From assembly GCA_025200525.1 (NCBI GenBank), contig CM045760.1, positions 44,783,932 to 44,847,931 of the forward strand: 64,000 nucleotides of DNA, given 5' to 3'. The notes under the pieces are model-generated. The model worked only from the letters and a program-made list of their open reading frames with translations. It was not told the DNA's origin and did no database searches. Positions within the stretch are counted from its first letter, which is position 1. Every line of letters begins with the position of its first letter. Both the position numbers and the translations under genes were made by a program. This document shows, in pieces, positions 32,588 through 45,789 of the stretch. This stretch comes from Camellia lanceoleosa. Lineage: Eukaryota; Streptophyta; Magnoliopsida; Ericales; Theaceae.

Positions 32588-35500
32588 TGTAGACACCCTA
32601 TTTTTGACCGTCCTCAAGACTTGGACGTCACCGCTTGAACACTCGGTGATTATCCATGTTTGCGTTCGTTTGGAGTTCCCGGGGGGCTCGGCTACGTGCC
32701 TTGCCTCAGGATCTCCGAATTTGACCGTGTTGTGTCTGGTTTTGCACCAAACACTTATGTTTTGCCTTGGAAGGGCAGGGAATGGCTTATTAGCCATCCC
32801 CACACACCACCGGCCCTCCCCTACCATCACCGGCTACACATTGGTTCCACCGGCACTGTTTTGTTAAAAGATTTTGCCAGTCGGCACTGTATGTTGCCGA
32901 CCGGCACTATTTTGTGCCGATGATCTTTTTTTGTGGCCGGCGTGCATTCTCAGACACCTTCGAGGCATGGTGCATGCCACCGAATGCACCTCACAGCCCC
33001 CTGCAGGTGTGGCCATTTTGCACCCTTTGCACCCTTGAACCCTCTAAGCTTCTAGAAGCTTGACCCTTTGGCCAAAGCTTGGAGAAGCTTGCACTGCCTT
33101 GGCTTCTCCAAGAAGCCAAGACCCCTTTGCACCCCCCTTTGAACCTTTTCCTTTGCTTAGCCACTAAGTTTGGCCTTCCCTTGGCCTATATAAACACCAC
33201 CCCTCTCCCTTTGAGGGGGGTTAGCCATTTTCAACACAAAAACCAGAGCTTCTATATCTATATATCTGTGTTGTACTCTCTCTCTTTATATCTCACTCTC
33301 TCTCATCCTTGTGTGTGTGTTTTGAGCGTAAATAGTGTGTTTTTACCTCACTTTTGCACTAATACACACACCATTACACCTTAGCTCGAGATTGAGAGAC
33401 TTGGAGGGTTGTTTGTTGAGTTTTTGGATTGGTTTTGATCACTAGAGGAGGGCTGCACCACCTGTTCTTCAAGTGTTCTTCAAGGGTGAGTTAGTTACTT
33501 TAGTTTTCCCATTTTTGCAACTAGTTTTTACCTGTCTTGCTTTGTGTTTTAGGCTTTGTGTATAACTGAAAAAAGTCTTATTTTTTCTTGCTTTTGAACT
33601 CTCATTAAGGTTGTTTCATGGTTTGAGTGCAAACTCACCCTCTTAAATCTTATTTTGGCATATTTGGTTGCTTTTCTTTGAAGCCTTGTTTGCTTTGTTG
33701 TTTTTGTCTTCTCATCACTGAAAATCAGAGGGTTTTTAGTGTTGAGGAAAGTGTTTTGAAGTCGTGTATAGGGGAAGGACACCCCTCTCCCCTTTGTCTC
33801 TTTCTTGTCTTTGTCTTTGACCAAAAGGGTAGCATGCATGAGTAGTTGAATTTGGTTTCATTTCAGAGTTTTTTTGGGTGTTTTAGAGCATGTTTAACCT
33901 CTGTCTAATGGTGGTTTTGTAGTCCTTAGCATGCTTTGTATACTTGCTTTGTAAATCCTCCATTTTACCTAGAAACGTGTCATGTGTTTAGCCTTGCGTA
34001 TCTTCATGTTTTGGCTTAGCTTCTTAAAACTTTTAGTCATGATTTATCATGTGTTAGGTCTGTTGGCCACTGATTTTGTCATGTTTGGCATGATTAGTAT
34101 AGTTGCTTTGTGTTTTGGCTTGTAAGCCTTGGTTGTATCGGCCTCTAACATGCTTAGTTTAGGTCATTCTCTTGATTTGGCCTTATTTAGGATCCTATTT
34201 CAGTCCATAAATCATGTTTATATGTTTGCATATGTGGCTTATTTCATGCTTTTAGGGTGTGCCCTTTTATGCCTAGGAATAGGCCTTATGCATGCTTGTT
34301 TGTTCGAAGCATTTTGGGTCTGCCATATCAAGGGATTTGGGTGTATGTTTTTATGCTAGAACTCTGTTTTCATATGTCTAATATGTGCCATGAGTGGTCA
34401 TGTTGGTGGTGGTGGAATATCCCTTGTTTATGCCTTGGTTTTAGGCCCATTTGTTTGCATGCTTGCATGAGTGTTGATCTACCATTTTGGGCGCATTTTG
34501 CCACTGTTTTGGGGAGATTTGAGGTCTGCCCTATTGTGATTAAGTCCACCAGTGCACATTTATTTGATGCTTGTTGCATGCTTGGTCAATGTAGTTTTGA
34601 CATATGACAATCCTAATGCCTTAAGTGCCCATGTTTGCATCACACTTTGTATCTTGCATACCTAGTATTGCATACTTGTCACAATATGTTGCATTACATT
34701 TGGCATGTTTTGCATTTCATCTCACATTGCACCTTTTGAGCCATGTTTGCATAACATGCATTGCATTACTTGGTTTGGGGTGTCAAATCAAGTGTGAGAA
34801 ATGAGGGGTGTTTGTACTTCAAGTGACAAAACACACCTCAAATCTCATGTCACTAGGGCCCTTGATCTTGACATGATAGGGACTTGGTTCTCATTTTGTA
34901 TGTTGCATGCATTTTTACATTGAAATGCAATCTTGGTTCCTTGGGTTATCATGCATCAAGATGCATAATTGATGGCCCAAGAACCAAGGGTCATGCTTCC
35001 TTGAGTCCCATACATGATAGGGGGCATTGGCCATGCTTATATTTGCTCAAAAACTCCATGCCATGCACTGTCTGTCTGCTGTTGCTGTCAAACTGTCCTC
35101 TGCAGGAATTTTGTGCCGACCGGCAGTATATAGTGCCGACCGGCACTATATAGGTGGCCGATAACCTCATGGACAGCCGGTGACTATTTTGGAGGGCCGG
35201 TGAACATTTCCTCCAGCCGGTGGTATACAACAGCATGAAAGGAAGGCATTCTGGGACTTAGGCAATTTTTGGAGAGACAGGGCAGTAAAAACAGAGGCAG
35301 CAGTGCCATGGCGCGGGTTTCCGGGCAAGTCGGATTCGAGCATGCATCATTCGCGCATCCCGAGGCAGGGCTGAGGCCCCTTTCTTTTTACATTGAATTC
35401 AATTTGATAATTAGAAATTCTGTAATAATTCATTATGTATCTGGATCAGATATTTTTTGATCAGATATTCTTTTGGTCCCTCCGAGTGAGGGCGTATTTG

Positions 35501-36521
35501 TAATAAGTGTGCGTGAGTGGGTGTATGTCTTCCAATCCTCATTTCTTTCTTCCTTTTTATTTACCTGCTTATGATGGTAGATTAGGGCACGTTTATTTTA
35601 GCATACCTTATGCAATGCATGCGTGCATCCATACATTTGTCTTACATGCACCGGGCTCGGTACATCACGCTAACTGCATTGTATTTCAATTTCCAAATTG
35701 AATACTTGTTACTTGTAGCATTTCACATGCCATGTTTAGGATAGCGGAGCCTGTCTAATTGCACTCTGTATGTGTTGCATTAGTCATCTTAACATGAGCT
35801 AGGTCATGCATATTTTGCTAACTAGTTTATTGTTTTGGCACGGAGTACTAGGTAAGTTTTTATGCTTTAGCATCCCACATGCGTGTGAATGTTAACATGA
35901 TAGTAGGCTCACCATGCGGCTAGTTGCATATGTAATATAACTGTTTGAATGCCTGTGGGTGGAGGTTGGATTGCTTGAGTTGGAATAACTCATTGAAATC
36001 CGTATTTTAGCCTACTGGCGAGTAGCAATTTCAAATTGTTTTCCAAACAAACGGATATGCAATGTTTGTTTCCAAATTAGGCAATCTAGTCTATACTTGT
36101 TTGCTGTGAGCATAACATAGTAATTCTAGGTTAATAATTGGAATAAGAACACATAATGTTTTCAAAAAACGGATATCACGGTTAGTAGAGGCCGGTCTTC
36201 GGACCGGGCGAGAGGGGGTGCTCATAGCTGACCTTCCCCGATCGTACCCAAGCTCTCGAGCCAAGACAACTTTGGTGATGACAGACACGTGGCCTTCGGC
36301 ACCGAGTCAGGGTTTCCTAAATTTCCCATTTTAAAAATATTTAGGTGGCGACTCTGTATCTGGCAAAGCAGTCCATGTTTGGCACTACTTTTCAAAAAAT
36401 CTGTTTTCCCAAAACGATTTGCCAGAGTTGGACTCTTTGGTTCAGATTACGAACCGCAACAAAAATAAAAAATTGAGTCCGAACTGTAGTGGTAGCGAGG
36501 TCCCTCGCAGGCGCTGTTACA
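32588..36521 (+). mobile_element. large solo LTR A (gypsy type) inside LINE ORF2
   Basis: It starts TGTAGACACCCTATTTTTG and ends GGCGCTGTTACA. The 5-bp duplication CCCAC flanks it (32583-32587 and 36522-36526). Excising it joins the LINE frame exactly (GQIAH|LQSRP). A TATA box TATATAAA at 33187-33194 opens a leader like that of gypsy LTRs. The interior has no gag-pol. AGGTGGCGACTCTG near 36343 is a conserved word of this LTR family near its 3' end. TGCCGACCGGCA-type imperfect palindromes recur at 32840-32940 and 35110-35220. Confidence 0.9.
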
Positions 36522-38571
36522 CCCACTTACAAAGTCGGCCTTACACAACAACAAATGAAGTGCATCACAAGCAGCTAACTCACGAGTTGGAATCGGTTAT
36601 GAGGAGGGAAGAGATGTATCTTCATCAGCGTTCTCGGGTGCACTGGCTCAATTTTAGAGATCGTAATTCTACTTTTTTTCATGCTACAATCACTCAATGA
36701 TGCCAATGAAACCAACTCTTGCAATTGAAAGCTGATGATGACAGCCTATTGAATTCGGAGTCGGAAATTAATTCTCACATATTTACTTATTTCTCGAATC
36801 TTTTTTCCGATAGTGATAGAGGTGAGATGACTGAAGCTCTAGCTGTGGTTCGCAGAGTTATATAAGATGAAATGAACTTGATGCTGATTCGAGATGTTTT
36901 AGATGACGAGATTAAAACAGCAGCTTTTTAACTCGGATATTTGAAAGCTCCTAGACCGGATGGTTACCCAGGGCATTTTTATAACCACCACTGGGATATT
37001 GTAGGGCCCTCTTTGTGTTCTGCGGTGAAGAGTTTCTTTCGGGGGGGGGGGGGGCTTTTTGTTAAAGGAACTCAATCACACGAACTTCGTACTCATTCCC
37101 AAAGTACCAGCTCCAAAAACATTAGTGCAATTTAGACTAATAAGCTTATGTAATTTTAACATGAAAGTAATAACCAAAATTCTTGCCAACCGATTGAAGG
37201 GGATTCTAAGTTCAATGGTCTCGCAAAATTAGTCAGCTTTTGTGGGGGGAAAGTTGATCCAAGACAACATCATTGTGGCTCATGAGGCTTTCCATGCAAT
37301 GAAACTTCGAAAAAGGAATGTGGAGGATGTAGCAATTAAAGTGGATTTCAACAAAGCTTATGATCTTGTGGATTGGAATTTTCTAAAGGCCTTGTTGGTA
37401 AAGGTGGGGTTCCACTCCCAATGGATTCAATGGGTGATGGAATGCGTCACCACAGTTTCCTTTTCAGTTTTCGTTAATGGGGCCAAACAGACTAGTTTTA
37501 AACCTCTTCGGGGCCTTCATCAAGGGGACCCTCTCTCCCTATATCTATTTATCCTCGTCATGGATGTGCTTTCGAAATTGATTGATCAAAGTGTTCACAA
37601 TGGGAAATTGACTAGGCTGCGCATTCGATGGGGTTGTCCGTCATTGTCACACTTGTTCTTTGTAGATGATGCGGTACTTTTTGTCAAGGCCAACAGGGTG
37701 GAATGTCTTGAAATCAGCAGATTGTTACACATATATGGACACACTTCGGGGCAATCGGTTAACTTTGCTAAGTTGGGAGTGCAGTTTTCTAGTAATGTTC
37801 CTATATCTCGACGGATGAAGGTGTGTGGCTTGCTTGGTATTCCACAGATGCACGCTAATGCAAGATACTTGGGCCTACCATCGTGTTGGGGTCGCTCTAA
37901 GGCTGAAGCTTATAATTTCTTATGCGAGAAAGTGTTGTCCAAATTGCAAAGATGGAAGGCAAAGTTGCTTTCCCAAGCAGGTCAGGAAGTCCTCATTAAA
38001 TTGGTTGCCCAGTCAATGCCTACTTATGCTATGGCCTGTTTCTTGTTTCCCAACAAGCTGTGTGATAAATTGAGCTCTTATATTAGGAATTTTTGGTGGA
38101 AAGGGGATTCGAATGGGAGAGGTATACATTGGGCCAGCTGGAATAAATTGTGCTTGCAGAAAAGAAAGGGTGGTTTGGGCTTCCGAGACTTTCGGGCTTT
38201 TAATAGAGCTCTCCTCGCTTGGCAAGGTTGCCGATTAATTAAATTCCCGAATTCCTTATTTGCAAAAATTATTAAAGGGATTTACTACCCCAACTCAGAT
38301 TTTTGTCATACCGTGCGAGGGGCACGACCTTCATGGGCTTGGCTCAGTTTACTTCGAGGAAGGGACATTCTTTTAGGAGGATTACGGTGGCAAGTTCTGA
38401 ATGATAAATCTATCAATTTCAGGGATGACCAGTGGAGACCATCTAATCCAGGATTTCGTGTCCAAACAGTGAGGCATGGTTGGATTTCAGTACAAAAGGT
38501 TAATGAGGTCATCAACCTTTCGCGCAAGCAGTGGGATGAAAGGAAGCTTCGAAGCCTAATGTCTGGAACGG

Positions 38572-41500
38572 TGTAGACACCCCATTTTTGACCGGCCTTA
38601 AGACTCAGACGTCACCAACTGAGCGCTCGGTGATGTTGCATATTGTGCTCGTTCTGAGGTTTCAGAGTCTCGGCTGCGAGCCTTGCCTCCGGACTTCGGG
38701 GCTCTTTTGTGCTTTGCCTCGGTTTACGAATCAGGTCCTGTTTTCTCTTCCTGAAGGGAGGGAGAGGTCTCGTAGACCATCTCTCAGTGGCCGTAGGCTA
38801 CGTTTCGTGGTCGTAGGCTATTTTTCCCGTTTAGAGGCCAGTTTCCGGTTTTCGGAGCCATCGGCCGTGTGCCTCGGTTCGAGACCGCCTAACTACCTCC
38901 GATTGCTCTGGTTTTTGGCACACACCTTATTTCCTCCCTTTAGGGGGACACTGTGGCCCGGGAGACCACCTTCGTGGTCATACGCCACCTTCGGTGCTTA
39001 ACAGCCTGTTTTCGGGGCCTCGGACCGCGCGTTTTGGCCCCCGAACCCTCATTTTGCATCGGTTAGGGTTCATTTTTGGTATAGACCCTATTTTCATTAC
39101 TAGGGAGATGGTAGGATGGTGGGAGGCCACCTTTCCCCCTGAAAAACTAGTTTTCTCATTTTCTCTCTCCTAAAGTCGATTTTTCTTGATAGAAAGCTAG
39201 TTTTTCCCACTTTTGAGCCACAATTTCTGGTTTTTCACACCACCATTGTGTTGTGCTCATCTAGGAGGCCACCAATATGGGTAGGCCGACCAGTAATTCT
39301 TCTTGACCCTTTTGAACCCCCCTAAAAAGCTAGTTTTTCTCTCTCTTGGGTCATATTTTCTGGTTTTTCACTACATGGCTGTATTCCACTCATCTGGGAC
39401 GCCACCTTTCTGGGTAGGCCGACCAGAAAATCTTGTTAAACCTTTTGACCCCTGGTCGGCCGACGACCTTGGACCTTTTGAACTGGCCGGCCAATTTTGC
39501 CTCTGTGAGTGTGTTCCAGCTGTGCCAGCTGTTCTGCACTTGACCCACTGTCCGAGGGTTTTGTCCTTGTTTTGGCCCTTTTAAAGGTGGTTTTCACCCC
39601 TTTACTTGGTTCAAAAGAGAGTTTGGCCCTTTTGGTCAAGCTTCTTGAGGAAGCTTTGAACCCCTCTCATGGCTTCTCCAAGAAGCCTCACCTCTCTCCC
39701 CCTATAAAACACACCTTCCACCGCCATTTGCAAGGGTTAAAAGCTTTGGGCTGAGATATATACATACAACCCTCCATCTCTCTACTTCAAGCCTCCAAAC
39801 ACCCTTGTTCTTGGCCATTTTACACTACAACTCCTAGCCTACCACCTCCACCATCCATTCCAGCCCCTTGAAGCTGATTTTCAGAGGTTGAGAGCTCACA
39901 ATCTTGGACCAAAAGCTACTGCATTGCTGTGCTACAAGGTTAAGTCTCTATTCCCCATTTTCTTGCATTCTTTTGCTTCATTTCTTAGATCTATTTGCAA
40001 GCATTTATAGGCTTCGACCTAAACTGTGAAGTGTCTTATTTTGAGTCCCTCTTCAACTTTGTTTAAGGACACTTTGCTGTTTGAGGTCATCTACTTCCTT
40101 GTTTGCTTAATCTCTCTTTTAGGGTTATTTTTCCATCCTATTTTAGCCTTACTTGTGAATATTTTCGAGATTTGTTATAAACTGGGAAAAGTCTTGTTTT
40201 GACCTCCTCTTTAAGTTTGATAGAGGTCACTTTTCTGTTTGGAGTCATCTCCTTCCTTGCATGCTTTATCTCCTCATGCTTTGAGCCATACATTTGAGCA
40301 TTTGCATTGGACTTGTTTTGGCCTCTTAGCCACTAAGTGGATTTTCAGTGGCTTTAATGTGCCTTTGAGCTTCAAAACCGTAGAGGGGTGGCCCTCTCAC
40401 CCCTCATTCTCTTTAATAGCATTGTTGGCCTTCCAAAGGGACTCTATTTTGCATGCATTGAAGTCATATTTCAGGCCTCATTTTGTAGGTTTTAAGGTCT
40501 CCCTAAGCTCTGTCAAGAGCCCATTTTGCCATATTTTATGTCCCTTTTGCATGTGTAGAGCAATCCCATTCAAGGCCTTTCAAAGGGACCTTTCTTTGCA
40601 TGTTTCCTAGACTGATTTCAGGGCCAATTTGGTGGGTTTTAAGGTTGCCATAACTCATTTCCAGAGGTGGTTTTGACCTTTTATGTGTCCATCATATAGG
40701 TGTAGAGTAACCCCTTGCATGGCCTTCCAAAGGAGCTCATCATTTTTGCATGCATTGACTGAGTTTTAGTGGTTATTTGGGCATATTTTGGCATGGAATA
40801 CATCTGTTTTTGGCTGGTTTAATGAGCTTTCATATGCTTCATATAGTTGCAAAACAACTCATGGTTCACTAGCTTTCTTTGCATGCTTTGTGGGCCCTTG
40901 ATTTTAGCACTTTTTGGCCATGTCATAAACTGATATTGTGCTTATTTTGAACTGCCCTAGCTCTGTTTTTGGGTCTCATGATTGAATGATGTTTTTTTTG
41001 CATGCTTGTAGTTCAATACCCATGCTTAACTTTGAGATTTGAGGTCCGTTGCATGCATGTGCTGAGGTGTGTTCATGTTTTGAGGCCATTTTACATCACA
41101 TTTCAGAGCCTATATGAATGCCGTATTGCCATGTTTTCATCTCTTTAAGTGTGCTTGAGAGTCGGGCTTGAATGCCTTGTTTACCGACCATTGAATGAGC
41201 TTCATTTTCATGCTTGTTGAGCCATCATTTTAGGCCAATTTTCCACTGTTTCAGACCTTCCTAGGGTCTGTTTGAGGTTGGTTTTGCCTTTAGTGCATTG
41301 CTTTGGGTACCTCTAGTGTAACGCACTTCACTAGTTTCGGTACCCGGGCCCCCTAGCTTGCATTGTGTGCCATATTTGCACGTTTCGGGACCATATTTCA
41401 TGCTGTTTTAGAGCTGTAATTTATGCTATTCCATGCCATCTTTCATCCCTTGCCATGCTTTGGTAGAGTGGCATTTGATGCCTTAGGTTCGGTCCTTGGT

Positions 41501-43336
41501 ATTCGTGCATGTGTGCACGCATTTCGGTTGTCTCATTTTCATCTAATGGCCATTGATGTGAGTGTGGCTGAGGTCCACTCATGTTGATGTAAGTCCATCG
41601 TGCATTGTGTATGCCATTTCATAGCATTGCGTATGCTAGGTTGTATGTTAGTCGCATTGTGTGTGCCATCTCATTTGTATTGTGTTCGGGATAGGAGTTA
41701 GCCCAAGCACGGAAACGAGGGACGTTTTGTACTCCAAGTGACGGAACGTGTCTCAATTCCCGGTCGCCGACACTCCGAATTAACCATGATAGAGTCTAGG
41801 TCTTGTTGTGTTTTCATGTGCATTCATTTCACATCGAGTCGTTCAATTCGACTCCTCGGCCATCATGCATCGAGATGCATGATTGGTGGCACGAGGATCG
41901 AGGACTACACTCCCTGAAGAGTAGTCATGCACATATACGTGAAAATACGTTGCCATGCCCCTTTCTTGCTCTCTGTTGTAGTAAATCAGAAATCAACAGC
42001 CTTCTGGAGCTTCGCATAGCATTCCGGGATTAAGTGTAAACAGAGGCGAATCGGGGCATCGCGATGGATTTCCGCGCCAAGCAACTCAAGCATGCATCAT
42101 TCATCATTCGGAATAGAGCTGAGGCAGTCCGTGACTTGCATGCTAATTTACTTGCTTTCCTAGATTAATTTGTTAATTAATTAGGGTTTTGTAATTATTC
42201 GGACTGTATTATTTATTCGGACCCTCAGAGCAAGGGCAATTGTGTAATAAGTGTGCGTGTGCGTGTGCGTGTGATGTATATCTTCCAACCCCACGTCTTT
42301 CTCCCTTTTATTTACCAGCTTATGATGGTTAGATTAGGGCATGTTTCAATTAGTATACTTATGATAGCATGTTTGCATCATTCATCTGTATTGCATGCAC
42401 CGGGCTAGGCGTATCATACTAACTGCATTGTATTTCAATTCCAAGTTGAATACATGTTAGCTGTAGCATTTCACATGCCATGTTTAGAATAGCCGAGCCT
42501 ATTATAGTTGCATTTTTGCATGTGTTGCATTAGGCATTTTTGTATAGTTAGGATCATGCATGGATTTCTAACATAGCTTCTGTTTTGACTTGGAGTACTA
42601 GGTAAGCTTTTATGCTTTAGCATCTTTGCATGTGTGTGAGTGGCTGCCATGATAGCATGCTTGCCATGAGGCTATGTGCTTATGTGATATGCCTGCCTAA
42701 ATGCATGTGGGTGGAGGTTGGATTATCTGAATTGGAACAATTCATTGATTGCGAGTTTTAAGCCCACTAGATAGTGGCAAATCACCATGTTTTCTAAGCC
42801 CACCCGAAGGTGGCAAAATTTGCATTTTAAGCCTACTTGCGAGTAGCAAACCGCTTTAAAAAACAAACATGAAATGTTTTGTTCCAATTCAGGCGATCTA
42901 GTCTGTACTTGTATGCTGTGCACATCACATAGTAAATCTAGGCTAATAACCGGAATAAGAACGCATAATGTTTTCAAAACTAGATATCACGGTTAGTAGA
43001 GGCCGATCTTTGATCGGGCGAGCGGAGGTGCTCATGAAGTGACCATCCCCAATCGTACCCAAGTTCCCAAGCCGAGGCAACTTTGGTGATGACGGACACG
43101 TGGCCTTAGGCAACGAGTCAGCGTTTCCTAAATTTCTCCAAAATAAAATATTTAGGTGGCGACTCTGTATCTGGCAAAGCAGCCCATGTTTGACACTTCT
43201 TTCAAAAAATCTGTTTTCTAAAACGATTTGCCGGATTTGGACTCTTTGATGATTCATCGGTCTTGCATTGCACTCTACGATATTAGATACAGGACTGTGA
43301 CTTTGAGTCCTGAACTGTAGTGAGCCCAAATGAACA
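38572..43336 (+). mobile_element. large solo LTR B, same family as A, inside LINE ORF2
   Basis: It starts TGTAGACACCCCATTTTTG and ends GAGCCCAAATGAACA. AACGG precedes it (38567-38571) and recurs one base after its end (43338-43342). The LINE frame resumes as SGT|GFPSRDV. Its last kilobase is clearly the same family as LTR A (shared GCATGCACCGGGCT, GGTGGCGACTCTGTATCTGG and GAACTGTAGTG). The TATA box is TATAAAA at 39703-39709. Most open frames inside are chance frames of pyrimidine-rich DNA. Confidence 0.87.
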
Positions 43337-44589
43337 AAACGGGATTTCCCTCCCGGGACGTTCGGGGACGTCTACAAGCGGACTATGATGCTATACTGTC
43401 TATTCCAGTTTCAGTTGAGGATAAGAACGATACTCTTCTTTGGCACCATGACTCAAAAGGCTGCTATACGGTTAAATCGAGGTATCATGAAGCAGTGAAA
43501 CAAGCGCACTTGGGTTCCAATCTACCATCCTTTTCTATGTGTTGGTTGGAGAAAGAATGGAGGTTTATTTGGAATTTGAATTTACCTCCTAAACTCAAGC
43601 ACTTCGTCTGAAGAATCTATCATAATTCACTGGCTACTTGTCAAAATCTTTTTGCTAAATGGTGTGCCAACACGGATTGTTGTCCCGTGTGTTTGACAAC
43701 CACTGAATCTATTGAACACCTTTTGTTTGACTGTGATTGGTCTAAAAAAGTTTGGTTTGGGTGTAATCTTGGACTTCGATGTGACGATCTTGGCAGCCTT
43801 TCGATTAGAGATTGGTTTGGGAAATGCTTTACATCTTTGGGGGCTTCTAGTTGTGGGAAATCTGTGATTTGTTCCATGATTTGGGTGGCTTGGACTATTT
43901 GGAAAGGCCGGAATGACCATCTGTTCAACTGCTGCCTGGTTGATCCAGCAAGAGTTATAACGAAGGCCAAGCATGATGAAGCTGAATTCTTGGCCACCTG
44001 CACTGTGACCACTACCCCTGCTCTGGCAGTAACGGGCGTGAACAACACAGGGTCTGCATGGGTTCCTCCTCCTCGAGGAAAGTGGAAATTCAATTGCGAC
44101 GCAGCCTTTGACTTGATGCAAGGAACTGGTGCAGTAGCAGTCCTTCTCCGAGATCACTTGGGCCTATTGGTGGATGGCATGATCTGCAAGATCCGAGTGA
44201 GGTCAGTTGCTCAAGGAGAATTGCTGGCAGTTCGGCACGCATGTCTTATGGCAGGTGCACTCTACCTTTCTGCAGTGGATATTGAAAGTGACTGTAAATC
44301 TGTGATTCAACTCTGTGTATCCGAAGGGGTCCCTCCGTGGGAGCTTCTTGCTTTACTAAGTGATGTTCAATCGATGGCCACGAGTCGGCAGCTGAATTTT
44401 CTTTGGTGTCCTAGAATTGGCAATAGAGCAGCCCACTGGGTTGCTTTTGCTTGTTTTCACAATTCTCTGCCCGCTGATTGGGTTGCCCAACCACCTATGG
44501 GTCTTGTTAGGTGCTTATCTTCCAATTCTATGTAGTTGTTGGGATGTTTTTCTCAATCAAAAAAAAAAAAAAAAAAAGTAGTATAGGAA

Positions 44590-44611
44590 TTCAAGCAGCA
44601 GCTAATGACAG
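44590..44611 (+). pseudogene. host gene exon 4, right half
   Basis: TTCAAGCAGCAGCTAATGACAG codes FKQQLMT and ends with G before GTTCAC. The donor is weaker than average, but the leftover G fits the CT start of exon 5 in frame. Confidence 0.55.
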
Positions 44612-44636
44612 GTTCACAAATGCATATATTTATTAA

Positions 44637-44888
44637 GGCAAATTACATATACCCCCCTTGAGGTTTGGCTAAATTACAAATACCCCCCTGAGGTTTGAGA
44701 AATTATAAATTCCCTCCTGAATGCTATATTTGCATAACAAATTAGGAGGTAATTTGTTATGAAATTTAAACCTCAGAGGGCAAATTGTTATGAAAATACA
44801 AACTTTAGGGGGCGGGATGTAATTTTCGAAACCTCATGGGGGTATCTGTAATTTAACCAAACCTCAAGGGAGGTATATGTAATTTGCC
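44637..44888. mobile_element. MITE with perfect 11-bp TSD
   Basis: The ends are inverted copies over more than 30 bases (GGCAAATTACATATACCCCC at left, its complement at right). The 11-bp ATATTTATTAA is repeated exactly on both sides (44626-44636 and 44889-44899). A TSD of 9-11 bp suggests a Mutator-like source. It lies 25 bases after the exon 4 donor. Confidence 0.9.
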
Positions 44889-44899
44889 ATATTTATTAA

Positions 44900-45780
44900 T
44901 GAAGTTTAAAATATTAGTAATGTTAAGAAATCATAGTTTCTTATCACAATTGGTTCACCATCTCATTTGTCAGAATTGTATTAGTTTAATTTATCCTACC
45001 ACTTGTGTTTATTACTAATGCAATATTAGCACATGAGATGTTAAGCAAACATGGTACAAATATAGTCGTTATAGTATTATTGTTAAAATGATTGTACATT
45101 TTTTATAGTACTACTTTTATAAAGGACGTTCAACCATTTTAATTTTATCAAATATTAATCACATTAACGAGACCTTGTTTGATTGATAGACCTTTACTAT
45201 ATATATCATGTTAAGATGAATTTTTGCTTTGATTATATTTTGTTTTCTTAAGTTTGGCTCATTGGTCTCATATATTCTTCTCTGGAAAAGTGATATGATT
45301 ACATTGGTCTTACTGTTTTGAGTGCAACTTGCATTATTGTTAAAAAAAAAAATTTATGTAAAACATCATGGACCGGAACATAAGGAAGGGCTTATTTATC
45401 TTTATTTCTTCAGTAGTAAGTATGAATGATTTTTCTTAAAAATAAAAATAGAGAGAGAGAAGCTATATTGTCCTTTCTTTAATTGTCTAGATTAATGCTA
45501 CCCTTAACATATTTTTTATTATAATTTATTTTATTGTTTGATGTGGTAGACTCATGATAATCACAATACAGTAAAAAATATAATTATCCTGCTTTAATGA
45601 AAATATGGACTCGTTTGTGTCTGCTATCTAGTAGTTACGAAAGGAAAAAGTTCAGGAATCTAAAAACTAAGGCAAACATTTATTAAAAAATAAAGTGCGG
45701 TATAAATTCAAACTTAGTGTAACGAAATCACATCCAAAATAAATTTAGTCTATACATTTCAAAAAAATTATTTTTTGACA
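44900..45780. other. intron, AT-rich, no feature seen
   Basis: No coding frame or transposon end was recognised here. It includes an A run at 45341-45351 and a GA repeat near 45451. Confidence 0.5.
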
Positions 45781-45789
45781 TTTTTTAAA

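Larger units (their letters stand above)
31660..44535 (+). pseudogene. LINE ORF2: endonuclease, reverse transcriptase, zf-RVT, RNase H
   Basis: The endonuclease begins ISWNCQALDRPL (about 31675) and includes LCVGDFNQVGSVLEKQGG and CFGSDHCPLV. The RT region (36530-38570) has VKVDFNKAYD-like DVAIKVDFNKAYDLVDWNF, LHQGDPLSLYLFILVMDVL and FFVDDAVLF, where FVDD replaces the usual FADD. zf-RVT and RNase H follow after the second LTR (43340-44535): CPVCLTTTESIEHLLFDC, then CDAAFD, GELLAVRHA, ESDCKSV and NRAAHW, which supply the D-E-D and H/D positions. Lesions include a stop at about 31800, a frameshift near 31884, a 12-G run at about 37041, and a stop at 43609. Confidence 0.9.
29820..44577 (+). mobile_element. 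full-length LINE (L1 type with RNase H) carrying two solo LTRs
   Basis: With the LTRs removed the LINE is about 6.0 kb, with 5' UTR, ORF1 (DUF4283 and zinc knuckle), ORF2 (endonuclease, RT, zf-RVT, RNase H) and a poly-A of about 19 (44559-44577). An imperfect target duplication (GAAGTACAGGAA left, AAGTAGTATAGGAA right) lies in host exon 4. Both ORFs are broken by stops and frameshifts. It lies in the same orientation as the host gene. Confidence 0.9.

Noticed and set aside
33079..35701. Several 60-116-codon plus-strand ORFs in LTR A
   Set aside because: They are not conserved in the same frame in LTR B and lack known motifs.
38588..42033. ORFs up to 137 codons in LTR B
   Set aside because: They are chance frames in pyrimidine-rich LTR sequence without any gag or pol feature.
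32588..43336. A single LTR retrotransposon with LTRs at 32588-36521 and 38572-43336
   Set aside because: The intervening 36527-38566 is LINE RT sequence, each LTR has its own different target duplication, and the LINE frame is continuous once both are removed.
43627..44157. 176-codon minus-strand ORF
   Set aside because: It is antisense to the clearly recognisable zf-RVT and RNase H region of the LINE.
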